64,000 bases of DNA from Aliirhizobium wenxiniae (GCF_019511445.1 NZ_JAEUAN010000014.1:62001-126000), one strand, 5' to 3'. Positions 26,481 through 36,071 are shown, counted from the stretch's first letter. Numbers and translations: made by a program. Notes: a model not told the origin generated them from the letters alone.

Positions 26481-28232
26481 ATGAGTATGAACGTCATGAG
26501 TAAACCAGAGGCGCAGACAGCCGCCAACAACATGACCGGAGCGCATGTTCTGGCCGCCGCCCTCAGCCGTCACGGCGTGAAGGAGGTTTTCGGGCAGAGC
26601 ATTCCGTCCGCCCTGTTTCTCGCCGCACCCGACTACGGCATCCGGCAGATCGGTTACCGTACCGAAAACGCAGGTGCTGCGATGGCAGACGCATTCGCCC
26701 GCGTCTCCGGCAAGGTCTCCGTAGTGACCGCGCAGAACGGCCCGGCGGCGACCCTACTGGTTCCCGGCCTTGCCGAAGCACTGAAGGCATCGATCCCGAT
26801 CGTTGCTATCGTGCAGGATGTCGCTCGCCGGTTTACCGACAAGAATGCCTTCCAGGAACTGGATCATTTCGCCTTGTTTGGCGGAGTAGCAAAATGGGTG
26901 CGCCGGATCGCCGATCCCGCGCGTATAGACGATTATGTCGACATGGCTTTCGCCGCTGCGGCGACCGGCAGGCCCGGACCTGTCGTCCTGCTCGTGCCGC
27001 TTGATGTGCTGGATGAACGGCCGGACATCGACCCCGCTGCACCACGCCGCGATGCGACGCTTGGCACATTCCCGCTGGATCGTACGGTTGCTGATCCAGA
27101 CCGCATTGCCGAGGCGGCCAAGCTGATCGCCGGGGCTGCCCGGCCGATCGTCATTGCAGGCGGCGGCGTGCATGCTTCGCAGGCGACGGCTGAAATCGCG
27201 GCCCTGCAGGCTCTGGGTCTTCCGGTGGCGACGACGGTGATGGGCAAGGGATCGGTCGATGAGACCAATCCGCTCTCCGTCGGCGTGGTCGGTTATTTCA
27301 TGGCACCGCGGGGACGTACGTCGCATCTGCGCGACCTCGTCACAGAAGCGGACGTTGTTCTGCTTGTCGGCAACCGCACCAACCAGAATGGCACCGACAG
27401 CTGGTCGCTCTATCCGAAGAACGCAAAATTCATCCATCTCGATATCGATGGTGGCGAGATCGGCCGCAATTACGAAGCGCTGCGTCTCGCGGGCGATGCC
27501 AAGCTGACCGTTGCAGCATTGACCGAGGCACTGAAAAGCCAAGATCTTTCCGCTATTGCCGACCGTCGCAGGGGGTTGGAGGACAAGATCGCCGCAGGTC
27601 GTGCCGCTCATCAGGACGACATGAAGGCTCTTGTGAACATGGATGCGATGCCCATCCGCCCGGAAAGGCTGATGGCCGATCTCGATACTGTGCTGACGCC
27701 GGAAAGCATCGTCGTTGCCGATGCAAGCTACTCGTCGATCTGGATTGCCAACTTCCTGACCGCCCGCAAGGCTGGCCAGCGTTTCATCACTCCGCGCGGC
27801 ATTGCCGGACTCGGCTGGGGGCTTCCCTACGCGCTCGGAGCCAAGACGGCGCATCCCGATGCGCCGGTGATATGCCTCACCGGCGATGGAGGGTTCGGCC
27901 ATGTCTGGTCGGAAATGGAAACAGCGCGGCGCATGAAGCTGCCGGTCGTGCTGATCGTACTCAACAACCAAATCCTCGGCTACCAGAAACACGCCGAACT
28001 CAGCCTGTTCGGCAACTTCACGGATGTCTGCGATTTTGAGGCCGTCGATCATGCCGCGATCGCTAAGGCGGTCGGATGCCGTGGCGTGCGCGTCGAGAGG
28101 CCAGAAGACTTTCTGCCGGCCCTGAAGGAAGCGCTGGCGGCCGATACCTTGACCGTTATCGACGTCGTGACCGACGAACGGGCGCATCCGCCGATCACCA
28201 GTTTCCAGGGCAAGGAGGCGCTGGACTACTGA
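26481..28232 (+). CDS. Thiamine-diphosphate-dependent enzyme (acetolactate synthase/benzoylformate decarboxylase superfamily)
   Basis: This 583-residue protein has the three-domain POX/ALS architecture. The N-terminal Pyr domain carries the cofactor-activating Glu in 'YRTENAGAAMADAFAR' (about residue 57), a middle domain starts near 195 ('AGAARPIVIAGGGVHASQ'), and the C-terminal PP domain has the metal/ThDP motif 'CLTGDGGFGHVWSEMETARR' through 'IVLNNQILG' near residues 470-505. It would decarboxylate a 2-oxoacid or form or break a C-C bond next to a carbonyl. The operon contains a 2-hydroxyacid dehydrogenase that could supply its 2-oxoacid. The housekeeping acetolactate synthase role is unlikely here since there is no small subunit. 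Confidence 0.9.
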   Translation: MSMNVMSKPEAQTAANNMTGAHVLAAALSRHGVKEVFGQSIPSALFLAAPDYGIRQIGYRTENAGAAMADAFARVSGKVSVVTAQNGPAATLLVPGLAEALKASIPIVAIVQDVARRFTDKNAFQELDHFALFGGVAKWVRRIADPARIDDYVDMAFAAAATGRPGPVVLLVPLDVLDERPDIDPAAPRRDATLGTFPLDRTVADPDRIAEAAKLIAGAARPIVIAGGGVHASQATAEIAALQALGLPVATTVMGKGSVDETNPLSVGVVGYFMAPRGRTSHLRDLVTEADVVLLVGNRTNQNGTDSWSLYPKNAKFIHLDIDGGEIGRNYEALRLAGDAKLTVAALTEALKSQDLSAIADRRRGLEDKIAAGRAAHQDDMKALVNMDAMPIRPERLMADLDTVLTPESIVVADASYSSIWIANFLTARKAGQRFITPRGIAGLGWGLPYALGAKTAHPDAPVICLTGDGGFGHVWSEMETARRMKLPVVLIVLNNQILGYQKHAELSLFGNFTDVCDFEAVDHAAIAKAVGCRGVRVERPEDFLPALKEALAADTLTVIDVVTDERAHPPITSFQGKEALDY

Positions 28233-28278
28233 CAACAGTCACATTGCAGCAGATCACGGCTTTTCACGGGAGGAAAAC

Positions 28279-29481
28279 ATGAAATTGCCGAACTTGTTGA
28301 AAATGACCGCCGCAGCCATCGTGCTGTCGGCATCCGCAGCCCATGCCGAAGTCAAGTTCGGCGCGCTTTATCCGTTCAGCGGTCAGCTCGCGCTTCTCGG
28401 GGAGGAGAGTGCACGAGGTCTGGAGATCGCCGTCGATGAAATCAATGCTGCGGGCGGCATCCAGGGCGAAAAGGTTGTTCTGGTCAAGGGCGACGCCGTG
28501 GATAACAACCAGGCAATCGGCGAAGCTCGCCGGCTGATCTCGCTGGAAAAGGTTTCCGCCATCTTTGGCACCTATTCCTCGGCACGTTCGATCGCAGCAA
28601 GCCAGGTCGCCGAGCTTTCCGGCATTCCTTATTTCGAACTCGGAGCCGTTGCCGACGAAGTAACGAGCCGCGGCCTCAAATATATGTTCCGAACCAATCC
28701 CTATGCCAAGGACATGGGCGAGATGGTGGTCGACATGGTGGTCGAAAAAGTTGCGCCAGGTCTCGGAAAGCAACCAGGCGATCTCAAGATCGGCATCATC
28801 TACGAGGATTCGAGCTATGGCACCTCGGTATCCAAACACCAGGCGGACTTTGCCAAGGAAAAGGGCCTCAACATCGTGCTCTCTTCCGGTTATCCGGCAG
28901 CAACGGTCGATATGTCGTCGCTGGTGCTGCAGCTGAAACAGGCCGGAGCCGATGTGGTGCTGCAGACCTCCTACCAGAACGATTCCGTTCTCTTTCTCCA
29001 GCAGGCGAACGAGGCCGGCTACAAGCCTGCCGCGGTCATCGGCGGCGGTGGCGGTTATTCGATGCAGCCGACAGCCGACGCCGTGGGCCATGACGTGATC
29101 GAAAACGTGCTGGACGTCGATTTCACTCAGTTCCTCGTCAATACCAAGGCGACACCAGGTCTCGAAGCCTTCGTCGAAGCCTACAAGGAGAAGTACGGCA
29201 TCGCGCCGCGCTCGGGCCACTCGCTCAACAACTATGTCGGTGCCAAGGCGCTTATGGAATCGATCGGCAAAGCCGAGGGATTTGAGCCCGACACGATCGT
29301 CGAAGCGGTAAAGGCAATAGACATTGCGGACGGCCAGACGGCTGCTGGCTATGGCATCAAGTTCGGTGAGAACGGCCAGAATGAGCGCGCCGCGATGATG
29401 GGGATGCAGTGGCAGGGCGGCAAGCTCGTCGCCGTTTATCCCGATGCCGCTGCCGTCAGCAAGCTCAACATCGCCAATTAA
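28279..29481 (+). CDS. ABC transporter substrate-binding protein, branched-chain amino acid type (LivK-like)
   Basis: This 400-residue periplasmic protein has a signal peptide ending 'SASAAHA' at about residue 23. The mature start 'VKFGALYPFSGQLALLGEES' and 'GIQGEKVVLVKGDAVDN' are typical of Peripla_BP_6. Members of this class bind amino acids but also aromatic and alicyclic acids in soil bacteria, so the surrounding oxidoreductases argue for a non-amino-acid ligand. GGGAGGAAAAC lies before the ATG. Confidence 0.93.
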   Translation: MKLPNLLKMTAAAIVLSASAAHAEVKFGALYPFSGQLALLGEESARGLEIAVDEINAAGGIQGEKVVLVKGDAVDNNQAIGEARRLISLEKVSAIFGTYSSARSIAASQVAELSGIPYFELGAVADEVTSRGLKYMFRTNPYAKDMGEMVVDMVVEKVAPGLGKQPGDLKIGIIYEDSSYGTSVSKHQADFAKEKGLNIVLSSGYPAATVDMSSLVLQLKQAGADVVLQTSYQNDSVLFLQQANEAGYKPAAVIGGGGGYSMQPTADAVGHDVIENVLDVDFTQFLVNTKATPGLEAFVEAYKEKYGIAPRSGHSLNNYVGAKALMESIGKAEGFEPDTIVEAVKAIDIADGQTAAGYGIKFGENGQNERAAMMGMQWQGGKLVAVYPDAAAVSKLNIAN

Positions 29482-29579
29482 GCGGGGCGTCTCGGGGAGC
29501 AGCTTGCACCGCTCCGACGACAGGGTGCCGGGCTTCGGTCCGGCAGCCGCTCGGCCCGCGTTTTGCCGGAGGAGGCATC

Positions 29580-30467
29580 ATGGAAACGTTTCTGCAAGTG
29601 CTTGTCAGCGGATTGATGCTGGGCGCACTGTTTGCCATCGTCAGCGTTGGACTGACCCTGATCTTCGGCATCGTCAAGGTGGTCAACTTCGCCCATGGCG
29701 AATTCCTGATGCTGGGCATGTATCTGGTCTATCTGTTCACCACCAAACTCGGCATCCATCCGCTGCTCACTTCGGTGATCGTGGCCCCCCTGTTGTTCGT
29801 CGCTGGTGTTGTGACGCAAAGGTTCATCATCCAGCCGCTGATGTCGGCGCGGGATGACCATATCCAGATTTTTGCAACCGTTGGCCTTTCTACCGCACTG
29901 ATCAATCTGGCCTTGCTCCTGTTCGGTGCCGACATCGCCAACACCCCGTCATCCGGACTTCGGACGCCGATCACGTTCGGCCCGGTGCGCGTGCTGTTGG
30001 GCCAGCTTGTTATCCTCGCCGTGTCGATCATGCTGGTGATCGGATTGCAGGCTTTCCTGAAACGCACCCAGACAGGGCGCGCCATCCGCGCGGTAGCGCA
30101 GAACAGGGCCGCCGCGCAGCTGATGGGCATCAATGTCAACCGCATCTACATGCTGACATTCGGCATCGGCGCAGCCTGTGTCGGGCTTGCCGCCTCGATG
30201 GTCGCACCGCTTTATCCGACCTCGCCAAATATAGGCACCTATTTCGTGCTGACGGCCTTCGTCGTCGTGGTTCTTGGCGGGCTCGGCTCGCTAACCGGCG
30301 CTTTTGCCGGCGCGATGATCATTGGTCTGATCGATTCATTCGCCGGCTTCTACATCGGATCGGACGTCAGGGAGGTCGTCGTCTTCGGCGTGTTCCTGCT
30401 CATCCTGATCCTGAAACCCTCGGGGCTGTTCAGCAATCGCCTCTCCCTTTCACACGTTTCGCCCTGA
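29580..30467 (+). CDS. Branched-chain-type ABC permease (LivH-like)
   Basis: This 295-residue permease starts 'METFLQVLVSGLMLGALFAI' after a GGAGGAGG ribosome site; a longer frame from 29409 overlaps the binding-protein gene and is rejected. The family hallmark 'VNFAHGEFLMLGMY' is near residue 38, and 'RAVAQNRAAAQLMGINVNRI' forms the ATPase-contact loop. About eight hydrophobic segments are visible. It pairs with the LivM part of the next protein. Confidence 0.93.
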   Translation: METFLQVLVSGLMLGALFAIVSVGLTLIFGIVKVVNFAHGEFLMLGMYLVYLFTTKLGIHPLLTSVIVAPLLFVAGVVTQRFIIQPLMSARDDHIQIFATVGLSTALINLALLLFGADIANTPSSGLRTPITFGPVRVLLGQLVILAVSIMLVIGLQAFLKRTQTGRAIRAVAQNRAAAQLMGINVNRIYMLTFGIGAACVGLAASMVAPLYPTSPNIGTYFVLTAFVVVVLGGLGSLTGAFAGAMIIGLIDSFAGFYIGSDVREVVVFGVFLLILILKPSGLFSNRLSLSHVSP

Positions 30468-30474
30468 GGGCGCC

Positions 30475-32292
30475 ATGAGGAAGACCGTGACAGACAGCAC
30501 GCTCGACACCGCCATGACACAAGCCCGTCCGAATACCCTGCCCTGGAAACGGATCGGCCTTTTCACCGCAGGCATGCTCGCGCTTCTGATCATCCCGATC
30601 CTGATCGGCGATCAGTTCGTTTCGCATATCTTTGTCACCATCTTCATCTTCGCCGGCCTTTCCACCGCCTGGAACATCGTTGGCGGTTATGCCGGCCAGC
30701 TGTCGCTCGGCCATGCGATCTTCTACGGCATCGGCGCTTATGCCGGGATCATCCTGATGAATCTAGGCATATCGCCCTGGCTCGGCATGTTCGTCGGCGC
30801 GGCTGTCTCGATGGTCGTGGCTGTTGCAATCAGTTATCCCTGTTTCCGGCTGCGCGGGCCGTTCTTTTCGCTTGCGACAATCGCATTCCTCGAAGTGTTC
30901 CGCGTCCTTGCGCTGCATTTCCGCGAATTGACCGGCGGCGCAACCGGTCTGATGATCCCGCTGAAATTCGGCTGGGAATGGATGGTCTTTCGCGATCGTA
31001 CGCCGGGGCTCCTGATCGCCTTCGGCATGCTGATGGTGGCACTCGGCGTCGCCTGGTGGATCCGCTCGCACCGGCTCGGCTTCTATCTCGTCGCCACCCG
31101 CGAGCGTGAAAGTGCGGCCCAGGCCGCTGGCGTCAGTACGGTCAGGGTGCGGCTGATCGCGGTTGCCGCCTCGGCGGCACTGACGGCGATGATCGGCACG
31201 TTCCACGCCATGTATCTGACGTTCATCGATCCTAGCTCGGTGTTTTCGCTGACGACGTCGATCCAGATCGCGATGTTCGCACTGATTGGTGGCATCGGCA
31301 CGATCTTCGGCCCGCTGGTCGGTGCCCTCTTCCTCGTCCCGCTGTCAGAGCTTGCGCGCGGTTGGCTCGGCGCACAGGCGCTTGGCCTGCACGGTTTCGT
31401 CTATGGCGTCGTGCTGGTGCTGGTCGTGCTGTTCATGCCGAACGGCATCGTCGGCCTGACGGGGCGGTTCTTCAACGGCAAGAATGATGAGAAGAAGGCG
31501 CAGGCTGCGCCAATCGCAGCCGCTGCACGCGCCAGCCGGCCGCCGATCGGAAACGATATTCTGGTTGTCGATCATCTCGACAAACATTTTGGCGGGCTGC
31601 ATGTGACACGCGATGTCAGCCTGACCTTGAAGGAAGGTGAGATCCTCGGCCTTATCGGTCCGAACGGCGCCGGTAAGACGACCGTCTTCAACATGATCTC
31701 CGGTTTCCTTAAACCCTCCAGTGGTACGGTGAAGGTACGCTCGGAAGATGGATCAATGATGATGCCGGTGACGCCGGGCGATTTCGCCGCCATCGGTGTC
31801 GGTCGCACCTTTCAGATCGTCCAGCCGTTTGCTGCCATGACGGTGGAGGAAAACATCATGGTCGGCGCCTTCCATCGCCATTCGGATGTGAGAGAAGCGC
31901 GCGAGGTTGCGCGCGAGACGGCACACCGGATGGGGCTTGGGCATTATCTCGATGCCGAGGCGAGAGGGCTGACGATCGGAGGGCTTAAGCGCCTCGAAGT
32001 CGCCCGCGTCATGGCGATGAAACCTCGCATCCTGCTTCTCGACGAGGTGATGGCCGGCATCAACCAGACGGATGTTCGCCGTGCCATCGACCTGATGCTG
32101 TCGATCCGCGACACCGGCGTTTCGATCATCGCGATCGAGCATGTGATGCAGGCGGTGATGTCGTTGTCTGACCGGGTGATCGTGTTGAGCTCGGGCCAGA
32201 TCATCGCCGAGGGCAAACCGCAAGATGTTGTGCGCGACAAACAGGTGATTGAAGCTTATCTTGGAAAGGATTTCGTCCATGCTGAGGCTTGA
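30475..32292 (+). CDS. LivM-LivG fusion: ABC permease fused to ATP-binding protein
   Basis: This 605-residue protein joins two usually separate subunits. Residues about 25-335 are a LivM permease ('FAGLSTAWNIVGGYAGQLSL', 'GHAIFYGIGAYAG', 'RERESAAQAAGVSTVRVRL'). An Ala-rich linker (about 338-362) leads to a LivG ATPase: Walker A 'GPNGAGKTTVFN', a variant signature 'LTIGGLKRLEVARVMA' and Walker B 'ILLLDEVMAGI'. The ATPase C-terminus 'VIEAYLGKDF' is standard. The stop overlaps the LivF start by 14 nt. Such fusions are known in Rhizobiales and fix subunit stoichiometry. Confidence 0.93.
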   Translation: MRKTVTDSTLDTAMTQARPNTLPWKRIGLFTAGMLALLIIPILIGDQFVSHIFVTIFIFAGLSTAWNIVGGYAGQLSLGHAIFYGIGAYAGIILMNLGISPWLGMFVGAAVSMVVAVAISYPCFRLRGPFFSLATIAFLEVFRVLALHFRELTGGATGLMIPLKFGWEWMVFRDRTPGLLIAFGMLMVALGVAWWIRSHRLGFYLVATRERESAAQAAGVSTVRVRLIAVAASAALTAMIGTFHAMYLTFIDPSSVFSLTTSIQIAMFALIGGIGTIFGPLVGALFLVPLSELARGWLGAQALGLHGFVYGVVLVLVVLFMPNGIVGLTGRFFNGKNDEKKAQAAPIAAAARASRPPIGNDILVVDHLDKHFGGLHVTRDVSLTLKEGEILGLIGPNGAGKTTVFNMISGFLKPSSGTVKVRSEDGSMMMPVTPGDFAAIGVGRTFQIVQPFAAMTVEENIMVGAFHRHSDVREAREVARETAHRMGLGHYLDAEARGLTIGGLKRLEVARVMAMKPRILLLDEVMAGINQTDVRRAIDLMLSIRDTGVSIIAIEHVMQAVMSLSDRVIVLSSGQIIAEGKPQDVVRDKQVIEAYLGKDFVHAEA

Positions 32293-32983
32293 GGGCATTC
32301 ACGCCGGTTACGGGCCGACGACAATCCTCCATGACGTGTCGCTGGAGGTGAAACGCGGCGAGGTCGTGACGATCGTCGGCGCAAACGGCGCCGGCAAGAC
32401 CACGACGTTGCGCACTATCGCCGGGCTGATCCAGCCAACAGAGGGGCGCATCTTCTTTGAAGACCGAGACATAACTAGCATGCCGGCCCATGAGGTCGTC
32501 GATCTCGGCATTACTCTCATCCCCGAGGGACGTCAGCTTTTTGCCGACATGACGGTCGAGGAGAACCTGCTGATGGGTGCCTACCGCAGGGAGGCCCGCA
32601 GCCGACAGGCTGAAACTCTGGAACATGTGCTCTCCCTGTTTCCACGGGTACGTGAGAGGCTTTCGCAGAGCGCCGGATCGCTTTCCGGCGGCGAGCAGCA
32701 GATGGTCGCGATCGCCCGCGGAATGATGGCGCGGCCGAGCATCCTGATGTTCGACGAGCCGTCGCTGGGCCTTGCGCCGATCATCGTCCAGCAGGTGTTC
32801 GAGGTGATCGAAGCGATCACCTCGACCGGCACGACCGTGCTGATCGTCGAACAGAACGTGTTCAATACACTGAAGGCCTCCGACCGCGGCTACGTGCTCG
32901 AGAACGGCGAGATCGTACTCTCCGACACGTCGGAATCGCTGCTGACCAACGACCATGTCCGCCAAGCATATCTGGGAATCTGA
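32279..32983 (+). CDS. Branched-chain-type ABC ATP-binding protein (LivF-like)
   Basis: This 234-residue ATPase shows Walker A 'VGANGAGKTTTLRTIAG', signature 'SLSGGEQQMVAIARGMM' and Walker B 'ILMFDEPSLGLAP', and ends 'VRQAYLGI' as LivF proteins do. The ATG at 32279 lies inside the end of the LivM-LivG gene; the in-frame TTG at 32249 is less likely. It completes the transporter with 28279-32292. Confidence 0.94.
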   Translation: MLRLEGIHAGYGPTTILHDVSLEVKRGEVVTIVGANGAGKTTTLRTIAGLIQPTEGRIFFEDRDITSMPAHEVVDLGITLIPEGRQLFADMTVEENLLMGAYRREARSRQAETLEHVLSLFPRVRERLSQSAGSLSGGEQQMVAIARGMMARPSILMFDEPSLGLAPIIVQQVFEVIEAITSTGTTVLIVEQNVFNTLKASDRGYVLENGEIVLSDTSESLLTNDHVRQAYLGI

Positions 32984-32985
32984 TC

Positions 32986-33795
32986 ATGCCGCTGAGAGAA
33001 GAAAATCCGCAATCTATCGCCAATCGTCCAAGCCATGCGGGCCGACGTGTCCTCGTCACCGGGGCCGGTCGAGGCATCGGCCGTGCAATCGCGCTCGGCT
33101 TCGCCGCCCGGGGCGCGACGGTCGGTGTGGCCGACATGAACGAGGCGGATATTGCCGAGACGGTCAGGCTGATCGAGACGGAAGGTTACGGAAGCGGTGT
33201 GCCGCTGATGCTCGATGTAGCCGATTATGACGCAGTATCGTTGACGCTTGACAAGGCCGCGGCCAAAATGGGCGGAGCGTTCGATACAGTCGTCAACAAT
33301 GCCGGTATTTCTCCGAAGCATGACGGCGTCGCCCACAAGGTTTGGGAAATGGACCCGGCCGAGTGGAACCGTGTCGTCGCGGTAAATCTCACGGGTACCT
33401 TCAATACGATCCGAGCGTTGACGCCATCGATGCGGCATGCCGAGCGCGGTTGGATCGTCAACCTGTCCTCGGTTGCCGGCAAGACTTATTCGCCGATCGT
33501 CGCCTGCCACTATGCAGCGACGAAATCGGCGCTGATTGGCTTCACCAAACATCTGGCGGCGGAGCTCGGGCCGTTCGGCATCCGGGTCAATGCGCTGGCG
33601 CCTGGCCGTATCGAGACGCCGATGGTGCGTGGGGTGGCGAAGGAGATCAATGACGAGCAGGTGAAGATGACGCCGCTCGCGCGCCTTGGCCAGCCGGAAG
33701 AGGTGGCGGATCTTGCGATCTATCTGACGTCGCCTGAATCGAGCTTCGTCACCGGCCAGACAATTGATGTCGCCGGTGGGCTATACATGACCTGA
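32986..33795 (+). CDS. Short-chain dehydrogenase/reductase (SDR, FabG-like)
   Basis: This is a 269-residue classical SDR. The cofactor motif is 'VLVTGAGRGIGRAIALGF' near residue 25, Asp pattern 'GVADMN', 'NNAGIS', catalytic Ser in 'VNLSSVAGKTYS' and Tyr-x3-Lys in 'CHYAATKSALIGF'. The C-terminal 'SFVTGQTIDVAGGLYMT' is standard. The acidic residue after beta-strand 2 ('VADM') favours NAD over NADP. It starts 2 nt after livF. It probably oxidises another hydroxyl of the imported compound. Confidence 0.93.
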   Translation: MPLREENPQSIANRPSHAGRRVLVTGAGRGIGRAIALGFAARGATVGVADMNEADIAETVRLIETEGYGSGVPLMLDVADYDAVSLTLDKAAAKMGGAFDTVVNNAGISPKHDGVAHKVWEMDPAEWNRVVAVNLTGTFNTIRALTPSMRHAERGWIVNLSSVAGKTYSPIVACHYAATKSALIGFTKHLAAELGPFGIRVNALAPGRIETPMVRGVAKEINDEQVKMTPLARLGQPEEVADLAIYLTSPESSFVTGQTIDVAGGLYMT

Positions 33796-33810
33796 GCCGC
33801 GCCGGGCGAA

Positions 33811-34662
33811 ATGGACATCACACCAATGAAGATCGAGCGGGCCGACATGCATGATAAAGCCGACCATCAGATCACCGGCCGTACCCGGATATACGGCATC
33901 CTTGCGGACCCGATCTATCATGTGAAGACGCCGCAGGTGATGGCCGAAGTGTTCCGTCATCACGGACTGGATGCGGTGCTGATCCCCTTCCACGTCAAGT
34001 CGGAGGGTTTGGCGACGCTGGTCCAGGGCCTGTCGGCGATGGAAAATTTCGGCGGGTTCATCGCCACCGTGCCGCATAAGCCTGCCATGCTCGAAATCTG
34101 CGACGAGATCACCGACGAAGCTCGGCATATCGGAGCGGTCAATTGCGTGCGCCGCGAAGCGGATGGGCGAATGATCGGCACGATGCTAGACGGCATCGGT
34201 TTCGTCGTTGCGCTCAAGAACGTCACCGGGTTCGATCCCGCCGGCAAGGCGGCCTTTGTGGCCGGCGCTGGCGGAGCGGCCTGCGCCATCGCCTTCGCCC
34301 TTGCAGGCGCTGGTGTGCGGCGCCTAACGATCGCCAATCGAACAGTCGGCAAGGCAGAAGCGTTGGTTGGTCGGCTAAGAAAGGTTCATCCATCGTTGCA
34401 ATTTTCGACCGATACACGATCGGTTGCCGACCACGATCTCGTCGTCAACGGCACATCGCTCGGGATGAAGTCGGAAGATGCCCAGTCGCTTGATTTCTCG
34501 CTTCTCTCCCCGGATCAGGTCGTCGCCGATGCGATCATGGACCCGGTGATGACGCCGCTTCTCAGCGCCGCGGAGGCCAAGGGCTGCCGCATCCAGCGTG
34601 GTCTGCCGATGCTTCAGTGCCAGATCGAACTGATGGCTCGGCATATGGGGGCAATCGCATGA
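33811..34662 (+). CDS. Shikimate/quinate dehydrogenase-like protein (AroE family, altered substrate motif)
   Basis: This 283-residue member of the AroE fold keeps catalytic Lys in 'IATVPHKPAM', Asn in 'IGAVNCVR' and Asp in 'TMLDGIGFVVALK', and the nucleotide motif 'AFVAGAGGAACAIAFALAGA'. In classical AroE the segment H-S-x-S-P binds the shikimate carboxylate with two serines; here it reads 'DPIYHVKTP', so Ser-Ser is Val-Thr. The second change (Thr) is known in quinate/shikimate dehydrogenases, while Val at the first position is not typical. Being inside a catabolic operon, it most likely acts on a related alicyclic hydroxy-acid rather than in aromatic biosynthesis. It overlaps the next gene by 4 nt. 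Confidence 0.85.
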   Translation: MDITPMKIERADMHDKADHQITGRTRIYGILADPIYHVKTPQVMAEVFRHHGLDAVLIPFHVKSEGLATLVQGLSAMENFGGFIATVPHKPAMLEICDEITDEARHIGAVNCVRREADGRMIGTMLDGIGFVVALKNVTGFDPAGKAAFVAGAGGAACAIAFALAGAGVRRLTIANRTVGKAEALVGRLRKVHPSLQFSTDTRSVADHDLVVNGTSLGMKSEDAQSLDFSLLSPDQVVADAIMDPVMTPLLSAAEAKGCRIQRGLPMLQCQIELMARHMGAIA

Positions 34663-36071
34663 CGGACTTCCGTCCGCTTCTCGACGAATTGCGTAGGATA
34701 TGTGGTGAAAACCATGTTCTGACGACTGCTTCCGATGTCGAAGCTTACGCCACGGACTGGAAGCGGAGTGTCAAAGGCACGCCGCTCTGCGTCGTGCGGC
34801 CGGCGAACACGGCAGAGGTCGCCGCGATTGTCAAAACGGCTGGCAGCTACGGGATGCCGATCGTGCCACAGGGTGGAAATACCGGTCTGGCAGCCGGTGC
34901 GACACCGGGAAATCAAGGCGATGAGATCGTGCTTTCGCTTGGCCGCATGAAGGCGATCCGTGATCTTGACCCGGTCAGCATGACCGTCGAGGTGGAGGCC
35001 GGCGCCATCCTGCAGACGGTCAGGCAAGAGGCGGAAAAACATAACCGTCTGCTGCCCGTCAGTCTCGCCGCCGAAGGCTCGGCGATGATCGGCGGAATCG
35101 TGTCCACCAATGCCGGCGGAATCAACGTGCTGCGTTACGGCATGACCCGTGCGCTCGTGCTTGGGCTCGAGGTCGTGCTGGCCGATGGGACTGTCGTCGA
35201 CGGGCTGCGTCATCTGCGCAAGGACAATGCCGGCTACGACTGGAAACAGCTTTTCATCGGTGCCGAAGGGACGCTCGGCATCGTTACGGCGGCGGTTCTG
35301 CGTCTTGTGCCTTTACCGCGCGAAAGTGTCACCGCACTGCTGTCGGTCGCCGATACCGAGGCGGCGCTCGGCTTCTTCGCACTGGCTCAGGACGCGGTTG
35401 GCGATGCGCTTTCAGCATTCGAGCTGATTTCCGCGACCTCGATCGGTCTCGTCGAGAAACATGCCGGACTGAAAAGCCCGATCGCCGGGGGCGAGTGGTA
35501 CCTGCTGGTGGAGGCATCTTCCAGTCTCTCCGGGCTTGAACCGGCCATGGAAACATTGCTGACGGATGCCTTTGAAAGAGATCTGGCGCTGGATGGCGTC
35601 GTTGCCGCCAGCCGCCAGCAGGCGCAGGCACTCTGGGCGCTGCGCGAACACGTCACCGAAGCCGAAGCGCGCGAGGGTGGCGGCTTGAAACACGATATTT
35701 CCGTGCCGCTCGGCGCCATGGCGGACTTTCTCATCGAGGCGGGAGAGGCCGTCGCTGCAGGCTGCCCCGGTGCCGGCTTCAACGTCTTCGGCCATCTGGG
35801 TGACGGCAACCTTCACTACAATGTCTTGCTGAACGGCGCGGCGGATCACGAGGCCGTCAATCGCGCCGTCCATGACACGGTCGTCCGTCATAACGGTTCC
35901 ATCTCGGCCGAACATGGGATCGGTCGCTACCGGCTTGCCGAATGGTTGCGCACCAAGGCAGAGCCGGAACAGCGCCTGTCGCGGGCGATCAAGCAGGCGA
36001 TCGATCCGGGCGGCCTGTTCAATCCCGGTAAGCTGTTGCCGAAAACGTCGATCGAGGAAGGCGCAGAATGA
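34659..36071 (+). CDS. FAD-linked D-2-hydroxyacid dehydrogenase (GlcD/D-LDH/D2HGDH type)
   Basis: This 470-residue VAO-family flavoprotein has FAD_binding_4 with 'MPIVPQGGNTGLAAGAT' near residue 66 and 'VSMTVEVEAGAILQTV', and a C-terminal FAD-oxidase domain with the metal-site pattern 'FNVFGHLGDGNLHYNV' and 'ISAEHGIGRYRLAEW'. The ATG overlaps the stop of the AroE-like gene (ATGA); a longer in-frame start at 34617 is rejected. The expected reaction converts a D-2-hydroxyacid to a 2-oxoacid, passing electrons to a quinone or ETF, which could feed the ThDP enzyme of the same operon. Confidence 0.93.
   Translation: MTDFRPLLDELRRICGENHVLTTASDVEAYATDWKRSVKGTPLCVVRPANTAEVAAIVKTAGSYGMPIVPQGGNTGLAAGATPGNQGDEIVLSLGRMKAIRDLDPVSMTVEVEAGAILQTVRQEAEKHNRLLPVSLAAEGSAMIGGIVSTNAGGINVLRYGMTRALVLGLEVVLADGTVVDGLRHLRKDNAGYDWKQLFIGAEGTLGIVTAAVLRLVPLPRESVTALLSVADTEAALGFFALAQDAVGDALSAFELISATSIGLVEKHAGLKSPIAGGEWYLLVEASSSLSGLEPAMETLLTDAFERDLALDGVVAASRQQAQALWALREHVTEAEAREGGGLKHDISVPLGAMADFLIEAGEAVAAGCPGAGFNVFGHLGDGNLHYNVLLNGAADHEAVNRAVHDTVVRHNGSISAEHGIGRYRLAEWLRTKAEPEQRLSRAIKQAIDPGGLFNPGKLLPKTSIEEGAE

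Noticed and set aside
26754..28235. A 493-codon minus-strand frame opposite the ThDP enzyme
   Set aside because: It is antisense to a protein with all ThDP motifs and has no recognisable domain of its own.
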